Made by a program: the position numbers and the translations under genes
Notes under the pieces: generated by a model
The model's input: the letters and a program-made list of their open reading frames with translations, nothing else
Databases searched by the model: none
Told to the model about the DNA's origin: nothing
Part shown: in pieces, positions 8,162 through 17,071 of the stretch
Layout: each line of letters begins with the position of its first letter
Position numbering within the stretch: position 1 is the first letter of the stretch
NCBI GenBank assembly: GCA_017858735.1
Contig: JAFMBH010000013.1
Location: 1 to 60,642 of the forward strand
Length of the DNA stretch: 60,642 bases
Direction of reading: 5' to 3'
DNA from: Bacteroidota bacterium
Lineage (GTDB): Bacteria; Bacteroidota; Bacteroidia; Chitinophagales; Saprospiraceae

Positions 8162-10972
8162 ATGAATGAGAAAAAATTATTCCTTTTGGATGGACACGCT
8201 TTGGTATATCGCGCACATTTTGCCTTTATCACCAGGCCACTGATAAATTCAAAAGGTTTGAATACCTCTGCAATTAACGGATTTACCAGAATGTTATGGG
8301 ATCTTTTAAGGACAGAAAAACCTACCCATATAGCTGTTGCTTTTGACCCTCATGGTCCAACTTTCAGACATGAACAATACCCAAAGTACAAAGCAAACAG
8401 GGAGGAACAGCCAGAAGATATAGGTGTGGCTATTCCCTGGATTCAAAAAATTTTGAAGGGTTTTCATATTCCCATTCTTTGTGTTCCCGGTTTCGAGGCA
8501 GATGATGTTATTGGTACCATTGCCAAAAGAGCGGGCGCTGATGGTTTTACCGTTTATATGGTCACTCCTGATAAGGATTATGGTCAGTTGGTTTCGCCTA
8601 ATATTATCATGTATAAACCTTCCCGACAAGGAAATGGTATAGAATTACTTGGGGAAAAGGAAATTTGTGAAATGTGGGATATTCAAAACGTAAATCAGGT
8701 CATTGATATCCTTGGTTTACAAGGGGATAGTGTCGATAATATTCCCGGCGTTCCCGGTATTGGTCCTAAAACGGCGGCGGTATTATTAAAGGAATATGGT
8801 TCGCTTGAAAATATATTAGCCAATGCTCAAAATATAAAGGGTAAAAATGGGGAACGATTGGTAACATTTGCTGATCAGGCACGATTGTCCTATCAGTTGG
8901 CGACGATTGATGTTAATGTGCCCATAGAATTTAATGTAACAGATCTGCACCTCGATCCCCTCGATAGAACAGTATTGGCAGATCTCTTTAAGGAGTTAGA
9001 GTTTCGTTCTATTTCTATGAATATTCTGGGACCTGACCCTACGACAGAACCTATTCCTGCAAATACTTCAGCTCAGGGCTCGTTTGATTTTCCAAAAGAA
9101 AAAGAAGTTGAACCCGCTACTGAAAATATAACTGAAAAAACAGCGCGTATTGCCAATTTTAATATTGAAAATACGCCACATACCTATTATTTGGTTGAGG
9201 AGCATGCAGAAATAAAAAAATTGGTCGAGGACCTTTTACATCAAGATACCCTCTGCTTTGATACAGAAACAGATAATATTGACGCTACCTTAGCCAATCT
9301 GGTGGGTATTTCTTTTGCTTACAAAAAGGGCATCGCCTGGTATATTTCTATTCCGGCAGATAGAAAAATCGCTGTGGAAATAGTTGATTTATTAAGACCT
9401 GTGCTGGAAAATACTCGAATAATATTGGTCGGACAGAATATTAAGTTCGATGCCATGGTCATGAAAAATTATGGCGTGGAACTCCCAGGTCCGTTCTTTG
9501 ATACTATGATTGCCCATTATCTTCTGGAACCTGAAATGAGGCATAACATGGATTATCTTTCAGAGTCTTACCTCGATTATAAACCTGTTTCTATAACTTC
9601 GCTGATTGGTAAAAAAGGGGCGGGGCAGAAGACCATGAGAGATATTGAGGTAAATGATGTTAAGGAATATGCGGCGGAAGACGCGGATATAACGATGCAG
9701 CTGAAAAATCATTTAGAGCCTTTGTTGATAAAAGAAAATTTGTATGAGCTGTTTAATAATCTGGAAGCGCCGTTATTAAAGGTTTTAGCCGACATGGAAT
9801 ATGAAGGTATCCGTGTAGATGTCGATTTTTTAAATATTTATTCTGTTCAACTCAAGGAGGAGATAAAACTTCTTGAACATAAAATTTACGAGCTCGCAGG
9901 CGCTTCATTTAATATTGCTTCGCCTAAGCAAGTAGGGGAAATTTTGTTTGACAAATTAAAAATACCTTACAAATGGAGGAAAACCAAATCGGGACAATAT
10001 GCCACGGACGAGGAAAAACTGGCGGAACTGGACGGGCAACATGCCATCATTAGTGAAATTCTTAACCATAGAGGTCTGTCTAAACTCAAATCAACCTACG
10101 TTGACGCTCTTCCCAATATGGTGAATCCGAACACCAAAAGAATTCACTCCTCATTTAATCAGGCGTTGACCGCAACGGGAAGGCTTAGCTCCAATAATCC
10201 TAATTTACAGAATATTCCCATTCGAACAGAGGAAGGCGCCAAAGTGAGGGAAGCGTTCATACCACGGGACGAAAATCATGTGTTAGTAGCGGCAGATTAT
10301 TCACAAATAGAGCTAAGGATTATTGCAGAAATAAGTGGGGATGAAGGTATGCTGGAGGCCTTCCAAAAGGGGCAGGATATTCACCGGGCAACGGCAGCCA
10401 AAGTATTTGGCATTCCTTATGAGGAGGTTTCTAAAGAGCAAAGGTATAGGGCGAAAACAGTTAATTTTAGTATCATTTATGGTGCTGGATCCACCAACCT
10501 TTCAAAGCAGCTGGGAATTTCCCGCAATGAATCGAAAGCATTGATTGACGCTTACTTTTTACAGTATCACGGTCTAAAGTCCTATATGGAAAAAACCGTT
10601 GATATGGCTCGTAAAAAAGGTTATGTCATGACATTAATGGGTCGAAAAAGAATATTAAGGGATATTCATTCAAATAGCTCCCTGGAAAAAAGTAATGCGG
10701 AAAGAATGGCCATCAATACGCCAATTCAGGGATCAGCTGCCGATTTAATTAAAATGGCCATGCTTTCAATTCATAAAGAATTGAAAAATGGAAACTGGGG
10801 TGCGAGAATGATTCTTCAGGTACATGACGAATTGGTTTTTGATGTTCCAAAAGCGGAAGTTGAAAAATTATCAGTGCTCATAAGAGATAAAATGTGTCAT
10901 GCAATGCCTTCTTTGAAAGTTCCTATCGAGGTTGAGGTGAAAAGTGGAAATAATTGGCTGGAGGCGCATTAG
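8162..10972 (+). CDS. polA: DNA polymerase I
   Basis: This is the repair and Okazaki-fragment polymerase, with all three classical domains in 936 aa. The 5'-3' exonuclease (about 1-290) starts LLDGHALVYRAHF and has the helix-hairpin-helix GVPGIGPKTAA. The 3'-5' exonuclease (about 335-530) keeps the catalytic FDTETD near residue 366, so proofreading is probably intact. The polymerase domain (about 560-936) has motif A ADYSQIELRI near 711, motif B RYRAKTVNFSIIYG and motif C QVHDELVF near 886. The length matches family members. Its stop is 49 bases before the likely holB start, consistent with one replication and repair operon. Confidence 0.97.
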   Translation: MNEKKLFLLDGHALVYRAHFAFITRPLINSKGLNTSAINGFTRMLWDLLRTEKPTHIAVAFDPHGPTFRHEQYPKYKANREEQPEDIGVAIPWIQKILKGFHIPILCVPGFEADDVIGTIAKRAGADGFTVYMVTPDKDYGQLVSPNIIMYKPSRQGNGIELLGEKEICEMWDIQNVNQVIDILGLQGDSVDNIPGVPGIGPKTAAVLLKEYGSLENILANAQNIKGKNGERLVTFADQARLSYQLATIDVNVPIEFNVTDLHLDPLDRTVLADLFKELEFRSISMNILGPDPTTEPIPANTSAQGSFDFPKEKEVEPATENITEKTARIANFNIENTPHTYYLVEEHAEIKKLVEDLLHQDTLCFDTETDNIDATLANLVGISFAYKKGIAWYISIPADRKIAVEIVDLLRPVLENTRIILVGQNIKFDAMVMKNYGVELPGPFFDTMIAHYLLEPEMRHNMDYLSESYLDYKPVSITSLIGKKGAGQKTMRDIEVNDVKEYAAEDADITMQLKNHLEPLLIKENLYELFNNLEAPLLKVLADMEYEGIRVDVDFLNIYSVQLKEEIKLLEHKIYELAGASFNIASPKQVGEILFDKLKIPYKWRKTKSGQYATDEEKLAELDGQHAIISEILNHRGLSKLKSTYVDALPNMVNPNTKRIHSSFNQALTATGRLSSNNPNLQNIPIRTEEGAKVREAFIPRDENHVLVAADYSQIELRIIAEISGDEGMLEAFQKGQDIHRATAAKVFGIPYEEVSKEQRYRAKTVNFSIIYGAGSTNLSKQLGISRNESKALIDAYFLQYHGLKSYMEKTVDMARKKGYVMTLMGRKRILRDIHSNSSLEKSNAERMAINTPIQGSAADLIKMAMLSIHKELKNGNWGARMILQVHDELVFDVPKAEVEKLSVLIRDKMCHAMPSLKVPIEVEVKSGNNWLEAH

Positions 10973-11021
10973 CCATTATTATCCTTATTTTTGTATTGAA
11001 TGGGAAAATATTACGTCACAA

Positions 11022-12143
11022 ATGAAATTTTCAGAGGTTGTAGGTCAGGAAAGGGTTAAGGACAATATTCGAAGCATGATAATACAGCATAAAGTTCCTC
11101 ATGCTGTGTTGCTTTTAGGTTCTTCAGGTGTTGGCGCTTTGCCTTTGGCTGTCGCTATGTCCCATGCCATGGTTTGCCCAAGCCCCGTTCAGGGAGAAGC
11201 CTGTGGTGCCTGTCCTTCTTGTAACCGCTCTTTTAAATACCTTCATCCAGACGTTCATTTTGCTTTTCCAACCATAGGAAAAGATGTCACCAGTGATAAT
11301 TTATTGCCAGTTTGGCGAAACCTTTTGATGAAAAAGCATTATTTTACAAAAGATGACTGGATAAGTGAAATTGCTGCAGACAATAAACAGGCCAACATCA
11401 ATAAAGAGGAATGTTTTAACATTAGAAGAAAATTAAGCCTTAAATGTGCCGAGGCTGAGGTGCGCATTATGATTATCTGGCTGCCGGAATACTTAGGTAA
11501 AGAGGGCAATAGATTGCTTAAAATACTGGAGGAACCTCCACCGGATACTCATTTTATTCTCGTTGCAGAACAATCAGATCAAATATTGCAAACGATTATG
11601 TCTCGTTGCCAATTGATTAAAGTACCTTTGTTGACTGACGAGGTATTGGATAAAACACTGAAGAGCATTTATCCTTCCGTTTCCGACTTACAACTCAATA
11701 CCGTTATTCAACTGGCTAACGGTAGTTTCTCTGAAGCCATTGCTTTAATGGCAGAACAGGAAGATCTGAATGCTGGTATTCTGATTGACTGGATGAGAAA
11801 ATGTTATAAGGGAAATGGATTGGAAATGAGCCGATGGGTAGATGAAATAGCCGTTTGGACAAAGGAGAAACAAAAAATATTTATCAGATATAGTTTACAT
11901 TTTTTTAGAGGTCTTTTGGTTTTACCAATTTTAGGTCAGGAAAAATCAAATATACCTAAGGAAATGATAGCTACTTCAGAAAAGTTAAGAGCCATTTTGA
12001 CCGACAAACAGTTGGAACAAATGACTCATTTAGCCGATGAGAATTTTGCACATTTGGAAAGAAATGCAAATCCTAAAATTTTGTTTTTAGATTTGTCTAT
12101 TAAATTTCATCAGATTATGCAAAATAAATTTTTTAATATATAG
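11022..12143 (+). CDS. holB: DNA polymerase III delta-prime-like clamp loader subunit
   Basis: This is a clamp-loader AAA+ subunit of the replicative polymerase. The protein begins MKFSEVVGQERVKDNI and contains a zinc-binding cysteine cluster (C49 to C68 region, with CGACPSC), followed by HPDVHF. Residues near 165-180 include RLLKILEEPPPDTHFIL and then MSRC, the clamp-loader sensor 1 and SRC motif. The P-loop is degenerate (GSSGVGALPL), lacking the GKT lysine and threonine, as expected of a non-hydrolysing delta-prime subunit. I choose the ATG at 11022; the longer frame from 10944 overlaps polA and is unlikely. The gene lies between polA and the RicT-like gene. Confidence 0.85.
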   Translation: MKFSEVVGQERVKDNIRSMIIQHKVPHAVLLLGSSGVGALPLAVAMSHAMVCPSPVQGEACGACPSCNRSFKYLHPDVHFAFPTIGKDVTSDNLLPVWRNLLMKKHYFTKDDWISEIAADNKQANINKEECFNIRRKLSLKCAEAEVRIMIIWLPEYLGKEGNRLLKILEEPPPDTHFILVAEQSDQILQTIMSRCQLIKVPLLTDEVLDKTLKSIYPSVSDLQLNTVIQLANGSFSEAIALMAEQEDLNAGILIDWMRKCYKGNGLEMSRWVDEIAVWTKEKQKIFIRYSLHFFRGLLVLPILGQEKSNIPKEMIATSEKLRAILTDKQLEQMTHLADENFAHLERNANPKILFLDLSIKFHQIMQNKFFNI

Positions 12144-12204
12144 CCTTTTTATCCATTTTAATTTTGGGGAAGGCCGTATATGGAACAATTATAAATAATA
12201 AATT

Positions 12205-13740
12205 ATGGGATGTGCAGGTTGTACAGTATGTAATACAAGTGATGGTGAGGTAAAAGGTTGTAAAAGTAACGGTAGTTGTGCTACGGGTTCATGTAATAGA
12301 CTCAATACTTATGATTGGTTGTCTGCTTTGGATGTTCGCGATGCTTATCCGTTCGATTTAGTGGAGGTGAGTTTCAAAAATGGCTCACATAAAGGTTTCT
12401 TTATTCTCGAGAATTTGCCTGAAATTTATGTTGGCGCCGATGTTGTCGTAGAAACTGGCACGGGGTATGACGTTGGAAGAATTACCTTGATGGGGGAGCT
12501 TGTTCGCTTACAATTAAAGAAAAAAAGGGTAAGAGAAAATACGGTCTTTACGTCGGTTATTCGATTAGCCAATGAACGTGACCTGGAAAGATTGGATGAT
12601 GCCCGTCAACAGGATATTCCAACGCTAATCAAAGCCAGAGCCATTTCCAGGTCGTTAGATTTAGATATGAAGATCGGAGATGTTGAATATCAGGGAGATA
12701 AGAGAAAGGCTACCTTTTATTATACGGCTGACGGCAGAGTGGATTTCCGTGAATTGATTAGAATCTTTGCGCGAGAGTTTAGAGTTAAAATTGAAATGAG
12801 ACAAATTGGAGCCAGACAGGAATCTTCCAGAATTGGGGGCATAGGCTCTTGTGGAAGAGAATTGTGCTGTTCCACCTGGTTGTCCGATTTCAAATCAGTG
12901 TCAACTACAGCAGCCAGATATCAGAACCTGGCCATTAATCAGGCAAAATTGTCGGGTCAGTGTGGTAGGTTAAAATGCTGCCTCAATTTTGAACTGGATA
13001 CCTACATGGAAGCCATAGAATCGTTCCCGGAACGTGCTGATAGGGTGGAAACACAAAAAGGAAAGGCCATTTTAGTTAAAACGGATATTTTTAAAGGGTT
13101 GCTGTTCTATGCATACGAACACGATCATGGTAGGGGTAAATTGTATCCACAGACTATTGATATGGTTAAAGAAATTCAGCAGTCGGCAGTTAGGGGAAAT
13201 TTAATCCCTGATTTCAGGGAAATAGAGGGAATTCTTAAACCTGACGAATTTGAAGGTGGTGGAAGGGATTATTCCGATGTCACAGGCGCAGTTGAATTAC
13301 CTGAAGAAATTCGCAGAAAGAAAAAGAAAAGTAGCCGTTTTCAAGACAGAAGGCCCTCAGACGATCGCCCTCAATTAACGACAAACAGACCACCACAGGG
13401 AAATCGTCCGGAAGGCGGCCGTCCCCACGAAAATAATAGGTCTGATCAAAGACCTGTGCAAGGAAACAGGCCCCAACAAACTAACCGACCAAACCCTGCG
13501 GAAAGGCCAAATACGGGTGAAAGACCAACCGGGAACAGGCAAAATGAGGGGCCAAGACCAGCACAAAGTTCGCCTGCTGAAAATCGACCGCAAGGAAACA
13601 GGCCGCAAGGAAACAGACCTCCTCAAGGTAACCGTCCACCAGGGAATCGTCCTCCATTTCGCCAGGGCGGTGGTACCCGTCCGGAAAATAAACCAAATGA
13701 AAATAGGAGAGAGGATAATAGCCCAAAAGGTGAAGCTTAG
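12205..13740 (+). CDS. ricT: PSP1/RicT family protein with long Pro/Arg/Gly/Asn-rich tail
   Basis: Residues about 40-330 form the PSP1/RicT (YaaT) core, with conserved cysteines in SCGRELCCSTWL and CGRLKCCLNFEL. In Bacillus the family binds [4Fe-4S] clusters in the RicAFT complex that tunes RNase Y activity; in Bacteroidota the gene usually lies by holB, as here. The N-terminus is itself cysteine-rich (CAGCTVC, then CKSNGSC and CATGSC), giving further possible metal ligands. Residues from about 380 to 511 are a disordered tail of GNRP and RPQ repeats with no hydrophobic residues to speak of, which could bind RNA. The function is known only by family. Confidence 0.85.
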   Translation: MGCAGCTVCNTSDGEVKGCKSNGSCATGSCNRLNTYDWLSALDVRDAYPFDLVEVSFKNGSHKGFFILENLPEIYVGADVVVETGTGYDVGRITLMGELVRLQLKKKRVRENTVFTSVIRLANERDLERLDDARQQDIPTLIKARAISRSLDLDMKIGDVEYQGDKRKATFYYTADGRVDFRELIRIFAREFRVKIEMRQIGARQESSRIGGIGSCGRELCCSTWLSDFKSVSTTAARYQNLAINQAKLSGQCGRLKCCLNFELDTYMEAIESFPERADRVETQKGKAILVKTDIFKGLLFYAYEHDHGRGKLYPQTIDMVKEIQQSAVRGNLIPDFREIEGILKPDEFEGGGRDYSDVTGAVELPEEIRRKKKKSSRFQDRRPSDDRPQLTTNRPPQGNRPEGGRPHENNRSDQRPVQGNRPQQTNRPNPAERPNTGERPTGNRQNEGPRPAQSSPAENRPQGNRPQGNRPPQGNRPPGNRPPFRQGGGTRPENKPNENRREDNSPKGEA

Positions 13741-13852
13741 CTTTTTGAAAGCTAAATGTAATGTGTCAGGGAACAAATATTTAGCAGATATTGTTATTTG
13801 CGGTAGTAAATCGTATGGTTCGTTTGTAAATTCGTAAAAATTTTTGACAGTA

Positions 13853-15256
13853 ATGAAATATGATGTAACAGTTATTGGTGCAGGTCCGGGAGGGTACGTA
13901 GCCGCTATCAGATGTGCGCAATTAGGTATGAAAACTGCCCTGGTAGAAAAGTATAATTCATTGGGTGGCACTTGTTTAAATGTAGGTTGCATTCCTTCAA
14001 AAGCGTTGTTAGACTCTTCAGAACACTATTTTGCAGCTAAGGAAAAATTTAGTAGTCACGGTATAAACGTGGGTAGTCTGAGTGTGGATATGCCCAAAAT
14101 GATCCAACGTAAAAACGAGGTAGTTGAACAAACGGTAAAAGGCATCGATTTCTTGATGAAAAAAAACAAGATTGATGTTTTTCATGGCCTTGCTTCATTT
14201 ACTGACAGCAATAAAATTAAGGTCTTAAAAAATGATGGCGAAGCCTTAGTCGTGGAATCTCATAAATTTATCATCGCTACCGGTTCAAAACCTATTGTTC
14301 CGGAAGCTTTTAGTTATGATAAGAAAAGAGTAATTACCTCAACGGAGGCTTTAGGTATTCAGGAGGTTCCTGCAAATATGGTTGTAATAGGAGGAGGGGT
14401 TATTGGTTTGGAACTAGGTTCAGTATATGCCAGACTAGGAACTAAAGTGGAGGTCATTGAGTTTATGGATACCTTAGTCCCTTCCATGGACACGGAATGT
14501 GTGAAGGAATTACAAAAATCAATGCAAAAAATGGGCGTAACATTCCATTTGAGTGCCCAGGTTACCCGGGTTGTGCCTTCTGAGAAATCGGTAGCTGTTT
14601 TTTACAAAAAAAAGGGAACCGAAACGGAAGTGGAAATTTCAGCAGATTATTGTCTTGTTTCCATCGGTAGAAGGCCATATACAGATAATCTTGGATTGGA
14701 AAATGTCGGTATAGCGGTAGATGTAAAAGGAAAGATACAGGTAAATGAGCATTTACAAACAACTGTCCCTACTATTTATGCTGTTGGTGACGTTATACAA
14801 GGCCCTATGCTGGCGCATAAAGCAGAAGAGGAAGGTATTTTTGTCGCTGAAGTTATGGTGGGTCAAAAACCACATATTAACTATAATCTTATTCCCAATG
14901 TCATTTATACCTGGCCTGAAGTAGCGGGTGTCGGTCAGACAGAAGCCCAGTTGAAGGAGGCAGGTATTCCTTTTAAGTCAGGTAAATTCCCTTTCAAGGC
15001 ATTGGGAAGAGCTAGGGCCAGCACAGATATAGAGGGATTGGTTAAAATGCTTTGCCATGCTGAGACAGATGAAATTTTGGGCTTACATATAACTGGCGCG
15101 AGAGCGGCCGACTTAATAATGGAAGGGGTAACCTTAATGGAATTCAGAGCTTCCGCTGAAGACGCTTGCCGTATGAGTCATGCTCACCCAACGTACTCTG
15201 AAGCGATTAAAGAAGCAGCCTTAGCAGCGACAAGTAACCGTGCTATTCATATTTGA
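13853..15256 (+). CDS. lpdA: Dihydrolipoyl dehydrogenase
   Basis: This is the E3 subunit of the 2-oxoacid dehydrogenase and glycine cleavage complexes, reoxidising dihydrolipoyl groups with NAD+. The FAD-binding GAGPGG is at 9-14, the redox disulfide is C41/C46 in GGTCLNVGC, the NAD-binding GGGVIGLE is in the middle domain, and AVGDV closes the FAD domain. The C-terminal dimerisation domain carries the catalytic HAHPTYSE. The start is taken as the ATG at 13853 (MKYDVTVIG) rather than the TTG three codons earlier. At 467 aa it has the standard length. The gene is convergent with rsmI, and only 11 bases separate the stops. The E1 and E2 genes are not in this window. Confidence 0.95.
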   Translation: MKYDVTVIGAGPGGYVAAIRCAQLGMKTALVEKYNSLGGTCLNVGCIPSKALLDSSEHYFAAKEKFSSHGINVGSLSVDMPKMIQRKNEVVEQTVKGIDFLMKKNKIDVFHGLASFTDSNKIKVLKNDGEALVVESHKFIIATGSKPIVPEAFSYDKKRVITSTEALGIQEVPANMVVIGGGVIGLELGSVYARLGTKVEVIEFMDTLVPSMDTECVKELQKSMQKMGVTFHLSAQVTRVVPSEKSVAVFYKKKGTETEVEISADYCLVSIGRRPYTDNLGLENVGIAVDVKGKIQVNEHLQTTVPTIYAVGDVIQGPMLAHKAEEEGIFVAEVMVGQKPHINYNLIPNVIYTWPEVAGVGQTEAQLKEAGIPFKSGKFPFKALGRARASTDIEGLVKMLCHAETDEILGLHITGARAADLIMEGVTLMEFRASAEDACRMSHAHPTYSEAIKEAALAATSNRAIHI

Positions 15257-15267
15257 AAGCAGGCCGT

Positions 15268-15939
15268 TTAACTTTTTCCTGCAAGAAGGAAAACTATTTC
15301 GCCTCGAACCTGACCGGGATGCTCCTTAAAGTATGTCTGGAGTTCAATGAGTGAACCTCTGTGAAATGTCTCATGTAGTTTGGATAACTCCCTGCAAACG
15401 CAAGCATTCCTGTCAGGTCCGCAAATAGTTGAAAGCTCGTCTATTAGCTTTACCAATCGATGTGGTGATTCGTAAATGACGGAGGTTTCCGGGAGTTGCT
15501 CAATATATTTTAATCTGGTTTGCCTCCCTTTCTTATGAGGTAAAAATCCTTCATAATGGAAACTATCCGTCGGTAGTCCAGAGGCGGCCAGCGCAGGTAT
15601 AATTGCTGTCGCACCAGGAAGACAGGTTACTTCAACACCTGCACGGACACAGGCACGAACCAAAAGGAATCCGGGATCAGATATGCCAGGTGTTCCTGCA
15701 TCAGAAATAAGAGAAATGGAGATACCGGAAAGTAATTCTTTTACTATATTTTCCGTCACATGATGTTCGTTGAAGGCATGAAACGGGCGTAAGGGGGTCG
15801 AAATGCCATGATGATCAAGCAATTTCCTCGATGTCCGCGTATCTTCAGCTAATATATAATTACATTCCTTTAAAGTGCGAATGGCACGTAGGGTTATGTC
15901 CTCCAGATTTCCAATGGGCGTAGGCACCAAATACAGCAT
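15268..15939 (-). CDS. rsmI: 16S rRNA (cytidine-1402-2'-O)-methyltransferase
   Basis: This tetrapyrrole-methylase-fold enzyme 2'-O-methylates C1402 of 16S rRNA with SAM. The signature N-terminus LYLVPTPIGNLEDITLRA, the AEDTRTSRKLL segment and the SAM-binding LISDAGTPGISDPG are all present. Residues YEGFLPHKKGR and VIYESPHRL also match the family. At 223 aa it lacks the extra C-terminal domain of the longer proteobacterial proteins, which is normal in this phylum. It lies 9 bases downstream of purS in the minus-strand run pssA-purS-rsmI. Confidence 0.93.
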   Translation of the reverse strand: MLYLVPTPIGNLEDITLRAIRTLKECNYILAEDTRTSRKLLDHHGISTPLRPFHAFNEHHVTENIVKELLSGISISLISDAGTPGISDPGFLLVRACVRAGVEVTCLPGATAIIPALAASGLPTDSFHYEGFLPHKKGRQTRLKYIEQLPETSVIYESPHRLVKLIDELSTICGPDRNACVCRELSKLHETFHRGSLIELQTYFKEHPGQVRGEIVFLLAGKS

Positions 15940-15948
15940 AGATACCTA

Positions 15949-16203
15949 TTAATCTATTTCCTTGAGGTGGAAAGTATAATTTTCCATGATCAGATTGGCC
16001 AGTAATTTTTTACATGCCAAATTGATTTTATCATTTGCCTCAGCTTCATTGTCGGCCTCTAGTTGCACTTGAATGTGTTTTCCAACCCTGATATCTAAAA
16101 TACCATCTACAGGAATATGGTGAAGATTCTTTGCCACGGTCTTGCCTTGAGGATCAAGTAGTTCCTTGTGAGGCATGATGTCAATTTCCGCCAAAAATTT
16201 CAT
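15949..16203 (-). CDS. purS: Phosphoribosylformylglycinamidine synthase subunit PurS
   Basis: This small 84-aa subunit bridges PurL and PurQ in the fourth step of purine synthesis. The protein reads MKFLAEIDIMPHKELLDPQG and continues with DIRVGKHIQVQLEA, the typical PurS beta-alpha-beta fold. I start at the ATG at 16203; a longer reading frame from 16311 runs through pssA and is spurious. The ATGA overlap with pssA (16200-16203) indicates translational coupling. The partner genes purL and purQ are not in this window. Confidence 0.88.
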   Translation of the reverse strand: MKFLAEIDIMPHKELLDPQGKTVAKNLHHIPVDGILDIRVGKHIQVQLEADNEAEANDKINLACKKLLANLIMENYTFHLKEID

Positions 16204-16913
16204 ATTATTTTTTTTGAAGTATAGAAATGAGTAAATAAGGACAATAGAATATAACTGGTTATCCAGGTTAATGGTGCCAGTTTTGGCTGCCAAATTAACA
16301 CTATTGCACAAAAAACAGCAAAAATAATTTTAAGTTGGTTATTTTTCCAACCTCCTTTTATCTTTAAACTAAACATCGGCAGATTTGCCTGCATGAGCAG
16401 ACTAAGGCCAATAATATAGACGATTAAAAATTTAATATCAAGTAGATTATGGAGGAATGATTCTTTGTAAAACAAATGAATGAGAAGGAGGCCAACGGCA
16501 AAAAGGGTGCATGCAGGCGTTGGTAAGCCAATAAAGTCAGTATTTTGACGAATATCTATGTTAAATCGTCCTAATCGCAATCCGGCAGAAAGGGTAATAG
16601 CAAAAGCCGGCATTCCTATCCAATGCCATGCAACTGGCCAGGATCCCGTTTGATTTTGGACCACCAGACCGTAGAAAATAATTCCGGGTACGAAACTAAA
16701 GGAAACCATATCTGCCAGGCTATCCAGTTCTTTTCCTAATGGAGATTGAACATTGAGCCATCTGGCAATGAACCCGTCTAAAAAGTCTGCCAATGCTGCT
16801 AATCCAATCCAAAAAAGAGCTAATTCCAATGATCCATAGAGCAAGGAAAGGGAAGCAAAAACACCAAAAAGCAGATTTAATAAAGTGATTACATTGGGAA
16901 TATGCTTCTGCAT
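16200..16913 (-). CDS. pssA: CDP-diacylglycerol-serine O-phosphatidyltransferase
   Basis: This membrane enzyme makes phosphatidylserine, the precursor of phosphatidylethanolamine. The CDP-alcohol phosphotransferase motif is complete: D46-G47-x2-A50-R51-x8-G60-x3-D64-x3-D68. About eight hydrophobic helices follow the short N-terminus MQKHIPNVITLLNLL, and 237 aa is normal. Its stop overlaps the purS start. It is worth reading against the betaine-lipid genes at 50.7-52.5 kb, which would supply a phosphorus-free polar lipid to replace part of the product of this pathway. Confidence 0.93.
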   Translation of the reverse strand: MQKHIPNVITLLNLLFGVFASLSLLYGSLELALFWIGLAALADFLDGFIARWLNVQSPLGKELDSLADMVSFSFVPGIIFYGLVVQNQTGSWPVAWHWIGMPAFAITLSAGLRLGRFNIDIRQNTDFIGLPTPACTLFAVGLLLIHLFYKESFLHNLLDIKFLIVYIIGLSLLMQANLPMFSLKIKGGWKNNQLKIIFAVFCAIVLIWQPKLAPLTWITSYILLSLFTHFYTSKKII

Positions 16914-17071
16914 TAACGATGAATTTTGGTGAGCCAGGGCATTAAAAAGTAAATATAACGCTATTTGATTAAAATGGATAGAAAATGAGGTAATCCAACA
17001 GGCAAGTTTATTAAATAAAGTACACCTAATATGTTAATTTTACGTTTAATAGGATATTATAATCTTTTTAT

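Noticed and set aside
13517-13837. 106-codon plus-strand frame
   Set aside because: It overlaps the RicT-like tail in another frame and ends in the spacer; the composition is that of a shadow frame.
13375-13992. Long minus-strand frames opposite the RicT-like tail
   Set aside because: They are antisense to the low-complexity GNRP region, cross into lpdA, and show repetitive compositional bias with no domain.
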